Assembly: GCA_937925845.1 (NCBI GenBank)
Contig: CALAML010000185.1
Location: 1 to 40,244, forward strand
Direction: 5' to 3'
Origin: an uncultured Acidimicrobiales bacterium
GTDB taxonomy: Bacteria > Actinomycetota > Acidimicrobiia > Acidimicrobiales > CALAML01
Length of the DNA: 40,244 nt
The translations under genes and the position numbers were made by a program. Each line of letters starts with the position of its first letter. The stretch's first letter is position 1. The notes beneath the pieces were generated by a model. That model had not been told where the DNA came from and ran no database searches. It saw only the letters and a program-made list of their open reading frames with translations. This document shows positions 15,694-23,763 of the stretch, one piece after another.

Positions 15694-15715
15694 TTGGCAC
15701 CATCGACGGTGCCAA
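15694..15715. terminator. Hairpin in the kinase-protease spacer
   Basis: TTGGCACC and GGTGCCAA, 8-bp perfect arms around ATCGAC, 100 nt after the kinase stop. No U-tract follows. GATCGG/CCGATC repeats lie just downstream. It may end part of the two-component transcript. The rest of 15595-15849 holds nothing convincing. Confidence 0.4.
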
Positions 15716-15849
15716 GCTCGGTCGATCGGTCGATCGGCCGATCCAAACCGTCGTCGGCTCCGTAGACCTGGCGAAACCGCTTTAGCTTGGTCGTCTTCAG
15801 CCGACCAGCAGACCTGGCCGACCACCCCGGAACCTGAGGCACTCTAACC

Positions 15850-17319
15850 ATGTGGGGCAACCGCAAATCGATCCAAGAGCAGGGCACATCCGGCGACGTG
15901 AGCCAGCCCGCGCCTCTGGAACCGATCCCGGTCCCGGCTGCGGCGGCGTCCCCGACGTCCCTGACGGCACCCGACCACATGGCTTCTTCGGTGCCGGTCT
16001 GGCAGCAGGCTGCGGTCCCGGCTACTCCGATGTCGTCCTCGCCGTTCCCGCCCGCGGTTGGGTCCGCCCCGGCGCCGGCCGATCCTGGCGGTCAGGTCGG
16101 CGCCGCTCAACCGGCATCACCGTTCCCCGGTTCGACCGCCGGTGCTCCGCTCGCCACCACCAACGCCGCTACCCGTCTCGGCGGTGGATCACGCTCGGGG
16201 GGCCAACCCGACCACGGCCCTGATGGCGACAAGCCCAACCGGTGGTTGCCGCTGCTCCTCGCCCTGGCGTTCCTCGCCACGGCGATAGTGTCGTTCCTGT
16301 TGGGTCGGGTTTCGGCCGATTCCGAGTCCGCCAGCGGAGCGGTCGGGCCCCGTCCGGTGCCCACCAGCGAGAGTGCACCTGCCGACCCGCCGGACCGTCC
16401 CGCGGCGGATCCCGGCCCGGTCGATGCCGGCTCGGGTGAAGAGCCGGTGGTGGCAGTGGCTGAAGCGGTTGGGCCCACGGTGGTCCAGCTGGTGATTGGT
16501 GGGCCCGGTGGCCGCACCGGTCTCGGTAGTGGGTTTTTCTACGATGACGACGGTCGGATTCTTACCAACGCCCACGTGGTCGGTGACGCCGAAACCGTTC
16601 TGGTGCGCCTGGCTAGTGGCACTCAGGTTGAGGGGGAGGTGATCGGCGCTGACGATGTGAGTGATGTCGCCGTGGTCCAGGTGGATCCCGCCGATGCCGT
16701 GGCCCCCGCCGCCCTCGCCACCAACACCGAGGTGAAGGTGGGTCAGCTGGCCGTGGTGCTGGGTAGCCCCTTCGGCCTCGAACAGACCGTGACTTCGGGA
16801 ATCGTAAGTGCAATCAACCGCCCGCTGCGGGTCGACCCCACCAGCGACACCCCGCCGCAGGCCATGATTCAGACCGACGCCTCGATCAACCAAGGCAACT
16901 CCGGTGGGCCACTGGTCGATCGCCAGGGTCGGGTGATCGGCATCAACAGCGCCATCTTCAGTCGCTCCGGCACCGCCGACGGTGTGGGCTTTGCCATCCC
17001 GATCGACCGGGCCCTCGACATCGCCGATCTGTTGGTTCGTGACATCGAAATCGAGCGCGGCCTGCTCGGGGTCGGCGGCCGAAACCCGGTCACGGGTCGA
17101 GCTGGCGCCCTGATCACCCAGGTGAGCCCGGGCTCGGGCGCCGAAGAGGGTGGCATTGAGGTCGGCGATCTGATCATCCGGGTCGACGATCGTGACATCC
17201 GCTCGATCAACGATCTCGGTGCCGTGGTGCGAGCCCGCCGGGCCGGCGATGAAGTCCAGCTCGAGTTTGTAAGAGACGGCGTAGAACTCCAAAGCACCGT
17301 AACCCTCGGCTCTGAATAA
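15850..17319 (+). CDS. HtrA/DegP-like membrane-anchored serine protease with PDZ domain (PepD-like)
   Basis: A 489-residue protein. A Pro/Ala/Ser-rich cytoplasmic region of about 130 residues is followed by one membrane helix (about 131-152, WLPLLLALAFLATAIVSFLL), a linker, and a trypsin-like domain outside the membrane. The triad is complete: H242 in TNAHVV, D272 in DVSDVAVV, S351 in GNSGGPL. A PDZ domain covers about 395-485 (GALITQVSPGSGAEEGG, VGDLIIRVDD). It would degrade or refold damaged envelope proteins. ATG at 15850; no strong SD. Context with the two-component pair matches mycobacterial pepD (HtrA2). Ends just before a long hairpin. Confidence 0.93.
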   Translation: MWGNRKSIQEQGTSGDVSQPAPLEPIPVPAAAASPTSLTAPDHMASSVPVWQQAAVPATPMSSSPFPPAVGSAPAPADPGGQVGAAQPASPFPGSTAGAPLATTNAATRLGGGSRSGGQPDHGPDGDKPNRWLPLLLALAFLATAIVSFLLGRVSADSESASGAVGPRPVPTSESAPADPPDRPAADPGPVDAGSGEEPVVAVAEAVGPTVVQLVIGGPGGRTGLGSGFFYDDDGRILTNAHVVGDAETVLVRLASGTQVEGEVIGADDVSDVAVVQVDPADAVAPAALATNTEVKVGQLAVVLGSPFGLEQTVTSGIVSAINRPLRVDPTSDTPPQAMIQTDASINQGNSGGPLVDRQGRVIGINSAIFSRSGTADGVGFAIPIDRALDIADLLVRDIEIERGLLGVGGRNPVTGRAGALITQVSPGSGAEEGGIEVGDLIIRVDDRDIRSINDLGAVVRARRAGDEVQLEFVRDGVELQSTVTLGSE

Positions 17320-17320
17320 A

Positions 17321-17362
17321 TGTGACGCTCACCGCGCCGTTTTTGGCGCGCCAAGCGTCACA
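17321..17362. terminator. Long two-part hairpin after the HtrA-like gene
   Basis: TGTGACGCT (17321-17329) pairs with AGCGTCACA (17354-17362), and inside it CGCGCC (17333-17338) with GGCGCG (17345-17350) around GTTTTT; a 3x3 internal loop lies between. It starts 1 nt after the protease stop and precedes the ftsY promoter. No U-tract follows, so it is terminator-like but not canonical. Confidence 0.62.
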
Positions 17363-17411
17363 AATCTTGTTCGGAACGGCAATCGGGTCGGCCTGTTGCG
17401 GGGTGGGCGGG

Positions 17412-17417
17412 TAGAGT
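17412..17417 (+). promoter_or_regulatory. -10 box TAGAGT upstream of ftsY
   Basis: TAGAGT, 9 nt before the ftsY ATG at 17427, predicts a leader of only a few nucleotides. Confidence 0.45.
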
Positions 17418-17426
17418 CGCCTGCTG

Positions 17427-18530
17427 ATGGATCCGATACTCATTGTCGTCATCGTTGCGGTGTTGCTTCTCGGCCTTCTGGGGTTTGTAGCCAGTACGGC
17501 CCTGCGGGGTCGCCGCGGCGTTGAGCTGGAACCGCCGAGTGCGAAGGGCAAGGCCGGGCTCGATACCCCGACCCGCGTCCCCGACGACATCTCCGACCTC
17601 GACACCCTCGAGGCCCCACCCGATGTTGTTCCGCCAAGTTTTCGAGAGCGCATCGCCAAGGCCCGGGCCGCCGTCAGCGGCTACCTCGGCTCGATCCTCT
17701 CCCGCACCAACCTCGATCAGGAAACCTGGGATGAACTTGAGGAGGCGCTGATCCGCGCCGACGTTGGTGTGGAGACCACCACCGACCTCCTCACCAGTGT
17801 CCGCGCTCAGGTCGACGACGCCAACATCACTGAAACCGCAGAGATGCTCGAGGTGCTGAAGGCGGAGATGAAGCAGCGGATGCAGGGCGACCGCACGCTG
17901 CACCTGACCAAGGGCGACGGCATCAGCGTGTGGCTGTTTGTTGGTGTGAACGGCGTGGGTAAGACCACCACGATCGGCAAGCTGTCCAAGCGTGAGGGCG
18001 ATGCCGGTACCAAGATCACCCTGGCTGCTGGCGATACGTTCCGGGCCGCGGCTGCGGAACAGCTTGAGACGTGGGCCGAACGGTCGAACGCCGATTTTGT
18101 GCGTGGCGAGGAGGGTGGCGACCCGGCTTCGGTGATCTTTGATTCGATCGCCAAAGCCAAGGCCAACGGTTCGTCGTTGGTGCTGGCCGATACCGCCGGG
18201 CGCCTGCACACCAAGTCGAACCTGATGGATGAGCTGTCGAAGGTGCGGCGCGTCGCCGACAAGGATCCTGGCGATGTTTCCGAGGTGTTGTTGGTGATGG
18301 ATGCCACCACCGGCCAGAACGGGATGCAGCAGGCGCTGCAGTTCACCGAAGCGGTGGACGTGACCGGCGTGGTGCTGACCAAGCTTGACGGTTCGGCCAA
18401 GGGCGGCATCGTCTTGGCCATCCACGACCGCCTCGGTATTCCGGTGAAGCTGGTCGGCCTGGGCGAACAGATCGAAGACCTCATCGAGTTCAACCCCGAT
18501 GAGTTTGTCGAGGCCATGTTCTCTGAGTGA
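17427..18530 (+). CDS. ftsY: Signal recognition particle receptor FtsY
   Basis: A 367-residue SRP GTPase that docks ribosome-SRP complexes at the Sec translocon. The N-terminal membrane helix (residues 4-22, ILIVVIVAVLLLGLLGFVA) is typical of actinobacterial FtsY. A short acidic/Pro linker precedes the N domain. The G domain has G1 GVNGVGKT (173-180), DTFRAAA, DTAGR (254-258) and TKLDG (317-321), with C-terminal GLGEQIEDL. ATG at 17427, no SD, near-leaderless. It is separated from ffh by one lipoprotein gene. Complete and normal. Confidence 0.97.
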   Translation: MDPILIVVIVAVLLLGLLGFVASTALRGRRGVELEPPSAKGKAGLDTPTRVPDDISDLDTLEAPPDVVPPSFRERIAKARAAVSGYLGSILSRTNLDQETWDELEEALIRADVGVETTTDLLTSVRAQVDDANITETAEMLEVLKAEMKQRMQGDRTLHLTKGDGISVWLFVGVNGVGKTTTIGKLSKREGDAGTKITLAAGDTFRAAAAEQLETWAERSNADFVRGEEGGDPASVIFDSIAKAKANGSSLVLADTAGRLHTKSNLMDELSKVRRVADKDPGDVSEVLLVMDATTGQNGMQQALQFTEAVDVTGVVLTKLDGSAKGGIVLAIHDRLGIPVKLVGLGEQIEDLIEFNPDEFVEAMFSE

Positions 18531-18756
18531 GCCATCGACCCTCGGGTCTGGCTGAACGGCCGCGGCGGGCTGGGAGAATTTTCATAACACCTTCGGGTTG
18601 CATCACCGTCATGTTGCGTTAGTGTTGCGATCGAGTTGCGGCGGTTACTCGGCGTTTGGAAGGCCTTGGCGGGCTTGGTCATATCGGTTGTGTCGCGACC
18701 TGTTTTTGTTCACTGTCGCGGCCCTCGACGCGGTCGCGGTCAAGCCTTGGAGAAAC

Positions 18757-20148
18757 ATGTTTCAACCATCGCCCCGGCGGGTCTGGCCAGCCGTTGTTGC
18801 CACCGTGGTCGTCATGACCCTCATCGCTGCCGCCTGCGGTCCCGCTGGCCCGGGCGAGGTGAACCAGAGCTACGCCGCGACCGACGCCGACATCCCGAAC
18901 CCCGAGCGGGGCTTCCATCGCGACGCCGAGGTCGCCGATTCGGTCAGCAGCTACACCTCTTCGGTCTTCGGTATGACGTCGCTCTACGACGAAGGTGTTC
19001 GCATGGCGCGGGTCTATGTGCGTCTCGACAACTTTCGCGACGCCCCCATCGATGCCCAGCTGTTGGCCAACCTCAACGAGTTGTTCAACAACGCCCGGGC
19101 CAGTGGCATCAAGTTGATCCCGAGATTCGCCTACAACTTCGGCACCGACGCTGACGCTCCGGTTTGGCGGATCGAGGAACACCTGGCCCAGTTGGCCCCG
19201 GTGCTGGCCGAACACAGCGACGTCATCGTGGTGCTCCAGGCGGGCTTCATCGGGTCGTGGGGGGAGTGGCACACCTCTACCAATGGGCTCACCAACCCCG
19301 ATGACCGGGCCCGGGTGCGTACCGCACTGCTCAACGCGTTGCCCCAGGATCGCATGATTCAGCTTCGCTATCCGGCCGATGTCATCGAGCTGGATCCGGC
19401 TCCGGTCGACGCCGGAAGCGCCTTCAACGGCAGCGACAAGGCCCGCATCGGTCACAAGAACGACTGCGTGTTGGCCAACGATCACGATGCCGGCACCTAC
19501 TGGCCGCCGTCGCGAAAGGCTGAGTTTCAGAGCTACCTCGAGGTGGGCTCGGAGTTCCTGGCCGTCGGTGGCGAAACCTGCCAGGTGTCGGTTGGGAGCC
19601 AGCGCACCGACTGCGGCACCGCGGTCGCCGAGTTTGAGCGGTTCCACTGGGATTACCTGAACGCCGGCTTCTACCAGGACACGATTGAGTTGTGGCGCAA
19701 CACCGGGTGCCTCGACGAGATCAGCCGTCGTCTCGGCTACCGCTACCGCATGGTCCAGTCGTCGATCGATACCACCGTGCGGGCCGGCGAGCCGCTCAGC
19801 ATTCGCTTGGAGATGGCCAACGACGGCTTCGGCAAGCTGTTTAACCCTCGTCCGATCAACGTCGTGCTCACCAGTCACGCCACCGGGGAGCAGTACCGGG
19901 TGCGCCATACCGATGATGCCCGTCGGGTGCTGCCACAACCCGGGGAGACTCGGTGGCTCAATCTCTCAGTGTTTACCCCGTGGGATCTGCCCGGTGGCAG
20001 CTACGACGTACACCTTGAACTTCCTGATGGGTCGCCTCGCCTGGCTGGCGATGCCCGCTACTCCATCCAACTTGCCAACAGCGGCACCTGGGACGGGGGG
20101 CGGGGCACCAACGACCTGGCGGTCGACGTCAACATCACTTCGGGCTGA
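18757..20148 (+). CDS. DUF4874/DUF4832 putative lipoprotein
   Basis: A 463-residue protein. The N-terminus is a signal peptide (VVATVVVMTLIAAACG) with a relaxed lipobox ending at C27. Then comes a TIM-barrel-like DUF4874 region starting NPERGFHRDAE, with RVYVRLDNF, KLIPRFAYNFG and FIGSWGEWH, and a C-terminal DUF4832-like beta domain (IRLEMANDGFGKLFNPRP, YDVHLELPDGSP). The SWGEWH motif recalls glycoside-hydrolase-like barrels, but the activity of these DUFs is not established as far as I know. ATG at 18757 with GGAG 4 nt upstream; the frame extends upstream without homology. Placed between ftsY and ffh, which is unusual. Likely a surface-anchored carbohydrate-active protein, by inference. Confidence 0.82.
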   Translation: MFQPSPRRVWPAVVATVVVMTLIAAACGPAGPGEVNQSYAATDADIPNPERGFHRDAEVADSVSSYTSSVFGMTSLYDEGVRMARVYVRLDNFRDAPIDAQLLANLNELFNNARASGIKLIPRFAYNFGTDADAPVWRIEEHLAQLAPVLAEHSDVIVVLQAGFIGSWGEWHTSTNGLTNPDDRARVRTALLNALPQDRMIQLRYPADVIELDPAPVDAGSAFNGSDKARIGHKNDCVLANDHDAGTYWPPSRKAEFQSYLEVGSEFLAVGGETCQVSVGSQRTDCGTAVAEFERFHWDYLNAGFYQDTIELWRNTGCLDEISRRLGYRYRMVQSSIDTTVRAGEPLSIRLEMANDGFGKLFNPRPINVVLTSHATGEQYRVRHTDDARRVLPQPGETRWLNLSVFTPWDLPGGSYDVHLELPDGSPRLAGDARYSIQLANSGTWDGGRGTNDLAVDVNITSG

Positions 20149-20195
20149 GCGGGCGGCATCGTCATAAACGACCCAAGCCGTTGACACCCAACCCT

Positions 20196-20220
20196 GCAAC
20201 GGGTGTCAGACCCCCGTTGC
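20196..20220. repeat. Palindrome of the GGTGTC-A-GACACC family, copy 3
   Basis: Arms GCAACGGGTGTC and GACCCCCGTTGC around a single A, one mismatch. It lies 47 nt after the lipoprotein stop; a half-site TTGACACCC precedes it at 20181. Probably a 3'-end hairpin of the lipoprotein transcript. Confidence 0.7.
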
Positions 20221-20340
20221 CGGTTCTCTCGGTCTGCGGGCCCGTCGTTGGCTCGGTCTTGATGGACCTGGCGCTGGCCCGGACTGATGAATTGGCTGGG
20301 TAGGCTGTCACTGCTGGTCTTTTGTCCGATTGGATCCGAT

Positions 20341-20357
20341 CGGAGCGGAACGCTCCG
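20341..20357. other. Hairpin in the ffh leader
   Basis: CGGAGCG and CGCTCCG, 7-bp perfect arms around GAA, 66 nt before the ffh start. It may be part of a 5' leader; no known riboswitch or SRP RNA is recognisable here. Confidence 0.4.
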
Positions 20358-20423
20358 CTTCGGCTCGGGAAACTCCAGCACCGAAGTTCAACGTCTCGTT
20401 CGCCCGTCTGCGCCCAGGAAACC

Positions 20424-21905
20424 ATGTTCGAATCTCTTACCGATCGCTTCGAATCGATCTTTAGCGGCATCCGGGGGCGGGGCAAGCTCTCCGAGGCCGA
20501 GGTCGACGAAGTTCTGAAGGAAATCCGTCTCGCCCTGCTTGAGGCCGACGTCAACTTCACCGTCGTCAAGAACCTGCAGGGCCGCATCCGCGAGCGTTGT
20601 GTGGGCGAGGAGCTGTCGGGGGCGCTGAACCCGGAACAGCAGATCGTCAAGATCGTCAACGAAGAGCTCACCGAGAGCCTCGGCGGCGAGAGTTTTACTC
20701 TGAGCTTCAACCCGAAGCCACCCACCGTCATCTTGATGGCCGGTCTGCAGGGTTCGGGTAAAACGACAAACTCGGCCAAGCTGGCTCGTTGGGCCAAGAG
20801 TAAGGGCCGCAACCCGATGATGATCGGTTGCGACCTTCAGCGTCCCGCCGCGGTGGAGCAGCTCCGGACCCTGGCCGCCCAGCTGAACGTGCCGGTGTTC
20901 AGTGAGCCCACCACGCCGGTTGAGGTTGCTGCTGATGCCCGGCAGGTGGCCAAGAACGTGGGCCGCGATGTGATCATCGTCGATACCGCTGGCCGTTTGG
21001 CCATCGACGAGGAGTTGATGGAGGAGGTCCGCCAGATCTCCGAGGTGGTCCAGCCCGACTACACCTTCCTGGTGGTCGACGCCATGACCGGTCAGGACGC
21101 GGTCACGGTGGCGGAGAACTTCCACGCCACCCTGGAACTCGACGGGGTAATCCTGACCAAGCTCGACGGTGACGCCCGCGGTGGTGCCGCGCTGTCGGTC
21201 AAGGAGGTGGTCGGCCGTCCGATCGCCTTCGCCTCGACCGGTGAGAAGCTCGAAGACTTCGACATCTTCCATCCTGATCGTCTGGCCAGCCGGATCCTGG
21301 GTATGGGCGACATGCTCACCCTGATCGAAAAGGCGGAGGAGGCCTTTGAGGCCGACGAAGCCGAGGCTGCGGCTGAGAAGCTGCTTGAGGGCAAGTTCAC
21401 CCTCGACGATTTCCTCGATCAGATGCAGCAGATCAAGAAGATGGGCCCCCTTGGCGGCCTGATCTCGATGCTGCCCGGCGTGCCCAAGGAGGTGCGCGAT
21501 GTTGAGATCGAGGACAAGGAGATCAACCGCATCGAGGCCATGATTCGCTCGATGACGCTTCAGGAGCGGGCTGAGCCCGACATCATCGATGCTCAGCGCC
21601 GGGCTCGCATCGCCCAGGGCAGCGGCACCAACCCCAACGACATCGACAACCTGGTGAAGCAGTTCAGCCAGATGCAGTCGATGATGAAGAAGATGGGTCT
21701 GGGCCAGGCCGGCGGCGGCAAGAGTCGGAAGAAAAAGGGGAAGAAGGGCAAGAAGGGGCGCGGCGGCGGTCGGACTACGGCCAAGGGTGGCGTGAAGCCC
21801 CAGAAGTTCGATATCGCCGAACTCCAACGGGAGTTGGGGATCCCGGTAGAGGGCGAAGAAGACGGCGGCGGCGATGCCGGAGGCGGGCTGGCGCTGCCCC
21901 GGTAA
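20424..21905 (+). CDS. ffh: Signal recognition particle protein Ffh
   Basis: A 493-residue SRP54 GTPase that binds signal sequences and SRP RNA and pairs with FtsY. N domain at 1-90; G domain with GLQGSGKT (107-114), DTAGRLAID and TKLDGDARGG; Met-rich M domain with FLDQMQQIKKMGPLGGLISM, RRARIAQGSG and QFSQMQSMMKKMGLGQ. A Lys/Gly-rich linker (KSRKKKGKKGKKGRGGG) and an acidic tail follow, longer than in E. coli and probably disordered. ATG at 20424 with AGGA 4 nt upstream; the frame is open further upstream but that part is not SRP54-like. The neighbouring ribosomal operon context is normal. Confidence 0.97.
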   Translation: MFESLTDRFESIFSGIRGRGKLSEAEVDEVLKEIRLALLEADVNFTVVKNLQGRIRERCVGEELSGALNPEQQIVKIVNEELTESLGGESFTLSFNPKPPTVILMAGLQGSGKTTNSAKLARWAKSKGRNPMMIGCDLQRPAAVEQLRTLAAQLNVPVFSEPTTPVEVAADARQVAKNVGRDVIIVDTAGRLAIDEELMEEVRQISEVVQPDYTFLVVDAMTGQDAVTVAENFHATLELDGVILTKLDGDARGGAALSVKEVVGRPIAFASTGEKLEDFDIFHPDRLASRILGMGDMLTLIEKAEEAFEADEAEAAAEKLLEGKFTLDDFLDQMQQIKKMGPLGGLISMLPGVPKEVRDVEIEDKEINRIEAMIRSMTLQERAEPDIIDAQRRARIAQGSGTNPNDIDNLVKQFSQMQSMMKKMGLGQAGGGKSRKKKGKKGKKGRGGGRTTAKGGVKPQKFDIAELQRELGIPVEGEEDGGGDAGGGLALPR

Positions 21906-21915
21906 AGGGCCGGGC

Positions 21916-21921
21916 TACCGT
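21916..21921 (+). promoter_or_regulatory. -10 box TACCGT of a leaderless transcript
   Basis: TACCGT followed by TGGGCT and the ATG at 21928. No SD is present. Confidence 0.5.
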
Positions 21922-21927
21922 TGGGCT

Positions 21928-22335
21928 ATGGGCGCATGGGGACACGGCAACTTCGACAACGACACCGCTTGTGACTGGGTCTACGACCTGGAGAAGGTCT
22001 CCGACCTTTCTCTCATCAACACAACGGTCGGAGCCATTCTCGACGCCGACTCCATCGACGGTGACCAGGCAGCGGAGGCGCTGGCCGCGATCGAGGCCGT
22101 GGCTCGGTTGAAGGGTCGGTTTGGTACCCGGAACTCCTATACCGAGTCCCTTGATAGCTGGGTCACCAACAACACTCAGGAAGTGCCGGATCTACTGGTC
22201 GGGCGGTGTAGAAACGCGATTGATCTGATTCTTGGCGGACAGTCCGAGCTGGCGGAATTGTGGGCCGAAACCGAAGACGCCGAGGCCTGGCGAGAGGAAG
22301 TTCTTGGTCTTCGGGCCCGCCTGGACCCGGTGTGA
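21928..22335 (+). CDS. DUF4259 protein
   Basis: A 135-residue acidic protein beginning MGAWGHGNFDNDTACDWVYD, the hallmark opening of DUF4259, whose role is unknown. The rest is helical (DQAAEALAAIEAVARLKGRF, AELWAETEDAEAWREEVLGL). Family proteins are scattered among bacteria as single genes, which suggests an accessory cytosolic function. ATG at 21928 matches the conserved start; -10 box TACCGT 6 nt before it implies a leaderless mRNA. Upstream in-frame codons (from 21874) lie inside the 3' end of ffh and are not conserved. Sits between ffh and rpsP without co-orienting function that I can infer. Confidence 0.83.
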   Translation: MGAWGHGNFDNDTACDWVYDLEKVSDLSLINTTVGAILDADSIDGDQAAEALAAIEAVARLKGRFGTRNSYTESLDSWVTNNTQEVPDLLVGRCRNAIDLILGGQSELAELWAETEDAEAWREEVLGLRARLDPV

Positions 22336-22369
22336 CGATGAGCTCAGCGACGCCAGAACAAACAAAATT

Positions 22370-22387
22370 GCTGCGTTTGGCCGCAGC
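22370..22387. terminator. Hairpin after the DUF4259 gene
   Basis: GCTGCG and CGCAGC around TTTGGC, 34 nt after the stop codon and preceded by AAAATT. Possible terminator; no U-tract. Confidence 0.35.
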
Positions 22388-22434
22388 GCGGCTAGCGTGG
22401 TGTGCTGGACTTGGCGCAACTCCGAGGTCCAACC

Positions 22435-22468
22435 CTCAGGTCTGGGATCTGAGAAATCTCAACCTGAG
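22435..22468 (+). promoter_or_regulatory. Stem-loop in the rpsP leader
   Basis: CTCAGGT (22435-22441) can pair with ACCTGAG (22462-22468), enclosing a small GAGA-AA-TCTC hairpin (22451-22460). It ends about 20 nt before the GAGG SD of rpsP. It could be a leader control element of the rpsP operon; no known motif recognised. Confidence 0.38.
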
Positions 22469-22498
22469 CTAGCTGTGAACTGAGAAAGAGGAAACCCA

Positions 22499-22765
22499 TT
22501 GGCTGTCAAGCTCCGCCTCATGCGGATGGGTAAGAAAAAGCAACCCACCTACCGCGTTGTCGCTGCCGATTCCCGTAAGCCGCGCAACGGCCGCTTTATC
22601 GAAATCGTTGGCACCTACGACCCCCGTCGTGAGCCGTCGGTTATCAAGATCGACAACGATCGTGCTCTGCACTGGCTGCGCCACGGCGCCCAGCCCACCG
22701 AGACGGTCGAAAAGCTGTTGAAGGCTTCGGGCACATGGGACGAGTTCAAGGGCTCGGCTGCGTGA
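22499..22765 (+). CDS. rpsP: 30S ribosomal protein bS16
   Basis: An 88-residue protein that assembles early into the 30S body. Conserved start [20 protein letters not shown], then [20 protein letters not shown] and [22 protein letters not shown] at 22499 is the only suitable start and has GAGG (22488-22491) 7 nt upstream. First gene of rpsP-khpA-rimM-trmD-rplS; its stop overlaps the khpA start as GTGA. Confidence 0.97.
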   Translation: MAVKLRLMRMGKKKQPTYRVVAADSRKPRNGRFIEIVGTYDPRREPSVIKIDNDRALHWLRHGAQPTETVEKLLKASGTWDEFKGSAA

Positions 22766-23187
22766 CCCACTCCGACGACGACAACGGCGACCACGACGAA
22801 GATGTGAACGACGACGAGCTTGAGGCTGAGGCCGAGTTCGACGACGACATCGAAGATGACTACGACGACGATGACGACGCCCCCGCCGACGACGGTGACG
22901 ACGCCGACGACGGTGATGATGACGATGACTACGACGACGATGCGATCACGATCGCTCGCGACGTGGCGGAGTATCTGGCCCGCTCGGTAGTGGAACACAC
23001 CGACGAAGTCCGGGTCGAGGTTGACGACCGCGGTCGGGGTCCGGTCCGTCTCGATGTGTTTGTTGACCGTGACGATATGGGTCGTGTGATCGGCAAGAAG
23101 GGCCGGGTGGCCAACTCGATCCGTTCGATCGTGCGGGCTGCGGCCAGCCAGGACGACATTGACGTTGAGGTCGAGTTCGTCGAGTAG
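22762..23187 (+). CDS. khpA: KhpA-type KH-domain RNA-binding protein with acidic N-terminal extension
   Basis: A 141-residue protein. Residues 63-141 form the KH domain: [31 protein letters not shown] and the GKKG loop (111-114) before [10 protein letters not shown]. KhpA binds RNA, usually with KhpB, and is normally about 80 residues. Here the first 60 residues contain 32 Asp and 6 Glu, a polyacidic arm not typical of the family. GTG at 22762 overlaps the rpsP stop (GTGA), so the extension appears translated by coupling; there is no good internal start directly before the KH domain. Canonical position between rpsP and rimM. Confidence 0.93.
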   Translation: MTHSDDDNGDHDEDVNDDELEAEAEFDDDIEDDYDDDDDAPADDGDDADDGDDDDDYDDDAITIARDVAEYLARSVVEHTDEVRVEVDDRGRGPVRLDVFVDRDDMGRVIGKKGRVANSIRSIVRAAASQDDIDVEVEFVE

Positions 23188-23211
23188 GTACTCGCCGAGC
23201 ACCGCTTGCTC

Positions 23212-23739
23212 ATGCTCGAAATAGGCCGGATCGGCAAAGCCCATGGGGTGCGCGGTGAGGTGGCGGTCCATCTGACCACCAACCGGACCGAACGCCTGGA
23301 TCCGGGTTCGGTGCTCATGACCGAACACGATGCGACACTGACCGTCGCTTCGTCGCGTCCTCATCAGGATCGCTTTATCGTGCGGTTTGTCGAATGTAGC
23401 GACCGCAACGCCGCCGAAGCGCTTCGCGGCCAGGTGCTGCGGGCCAAGGCCATAACGGTCGAGGGGGAGCTGTGGGTGCACGACCTCATCGGTGCACGGG
23501 TGGTGGAGATCTCCGGCACCGATCGGGGCGCGGTGGTGGCGGTCGAGGAGAATCCGGCGAGTGATCTGTTGGTGTTGGAGTCCGGCGCGCTGGTGCCCCT
23601 GACGTTCCTGGTGACCTTCGAAGATGGTGTCGCCACCGTCGAGGTGCCGCTGGGCCTCTTTGACGACGACGATGCCGCTGCCACCAGTTCGGCCGATGAC
23701 GGCGACGCCGGCGATCAGCCAGCGGGAGAGGCTGGCTGA
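23212..23739 (+). CDS. rimM: Ribosome maturation factor RimM
   Basis: A 175-residue 30S assembly factor. The N-terminal RimM domain starts MLEIGRIGKAHGVRGEVAV and has TNRTERLDPGSVL; the C-terminal PRC-like barrel has ELWVHDLIGARVVE, NPASDLLVLESGALVPLTF. A short acidic tail of about 25 residues (DDDDAAATSSADDGDAGD) is extra. ATG at 23212 matches homologues; TTG at 23206 in the same frame is the alternative. 24 nt after khpA and 24 nt before trmD, in the expected order. Confidence 0.95.
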   Translation: MLEIGRIGKAHGVRGEVAVHLTTNRTERLDPGSVLMTEHDATLTVASSRPHQDRFIVRFVECSDRNAAEALRGQVLRAKAITVEGELWVHDLIGARVVEISGTDRGAVVAVEENPASDLLVLESGALVPLTFLVTFEDGVATVEVPLGLFDDDDAAATSSADDGDAGDQPAGEAG

Positions 23740-23763
23740 GATGGCTGGGCCCGGAAGTCGCTG

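Noticed and set aside
15594-15785. A 63-codon frame overlapping the kinase stop (TGATG)
   Set aside because: No recognisable feature; it spans hairpin and GATCGG repeats and has no SD, so I treat it as non-coding.
20280-20423. Small SRP RNA gene upstream of ffh
   Set aside because: The conserved tetraloop region with GGAAG and AGCAG is missing; only a short CGGAGCG hairpin is there.
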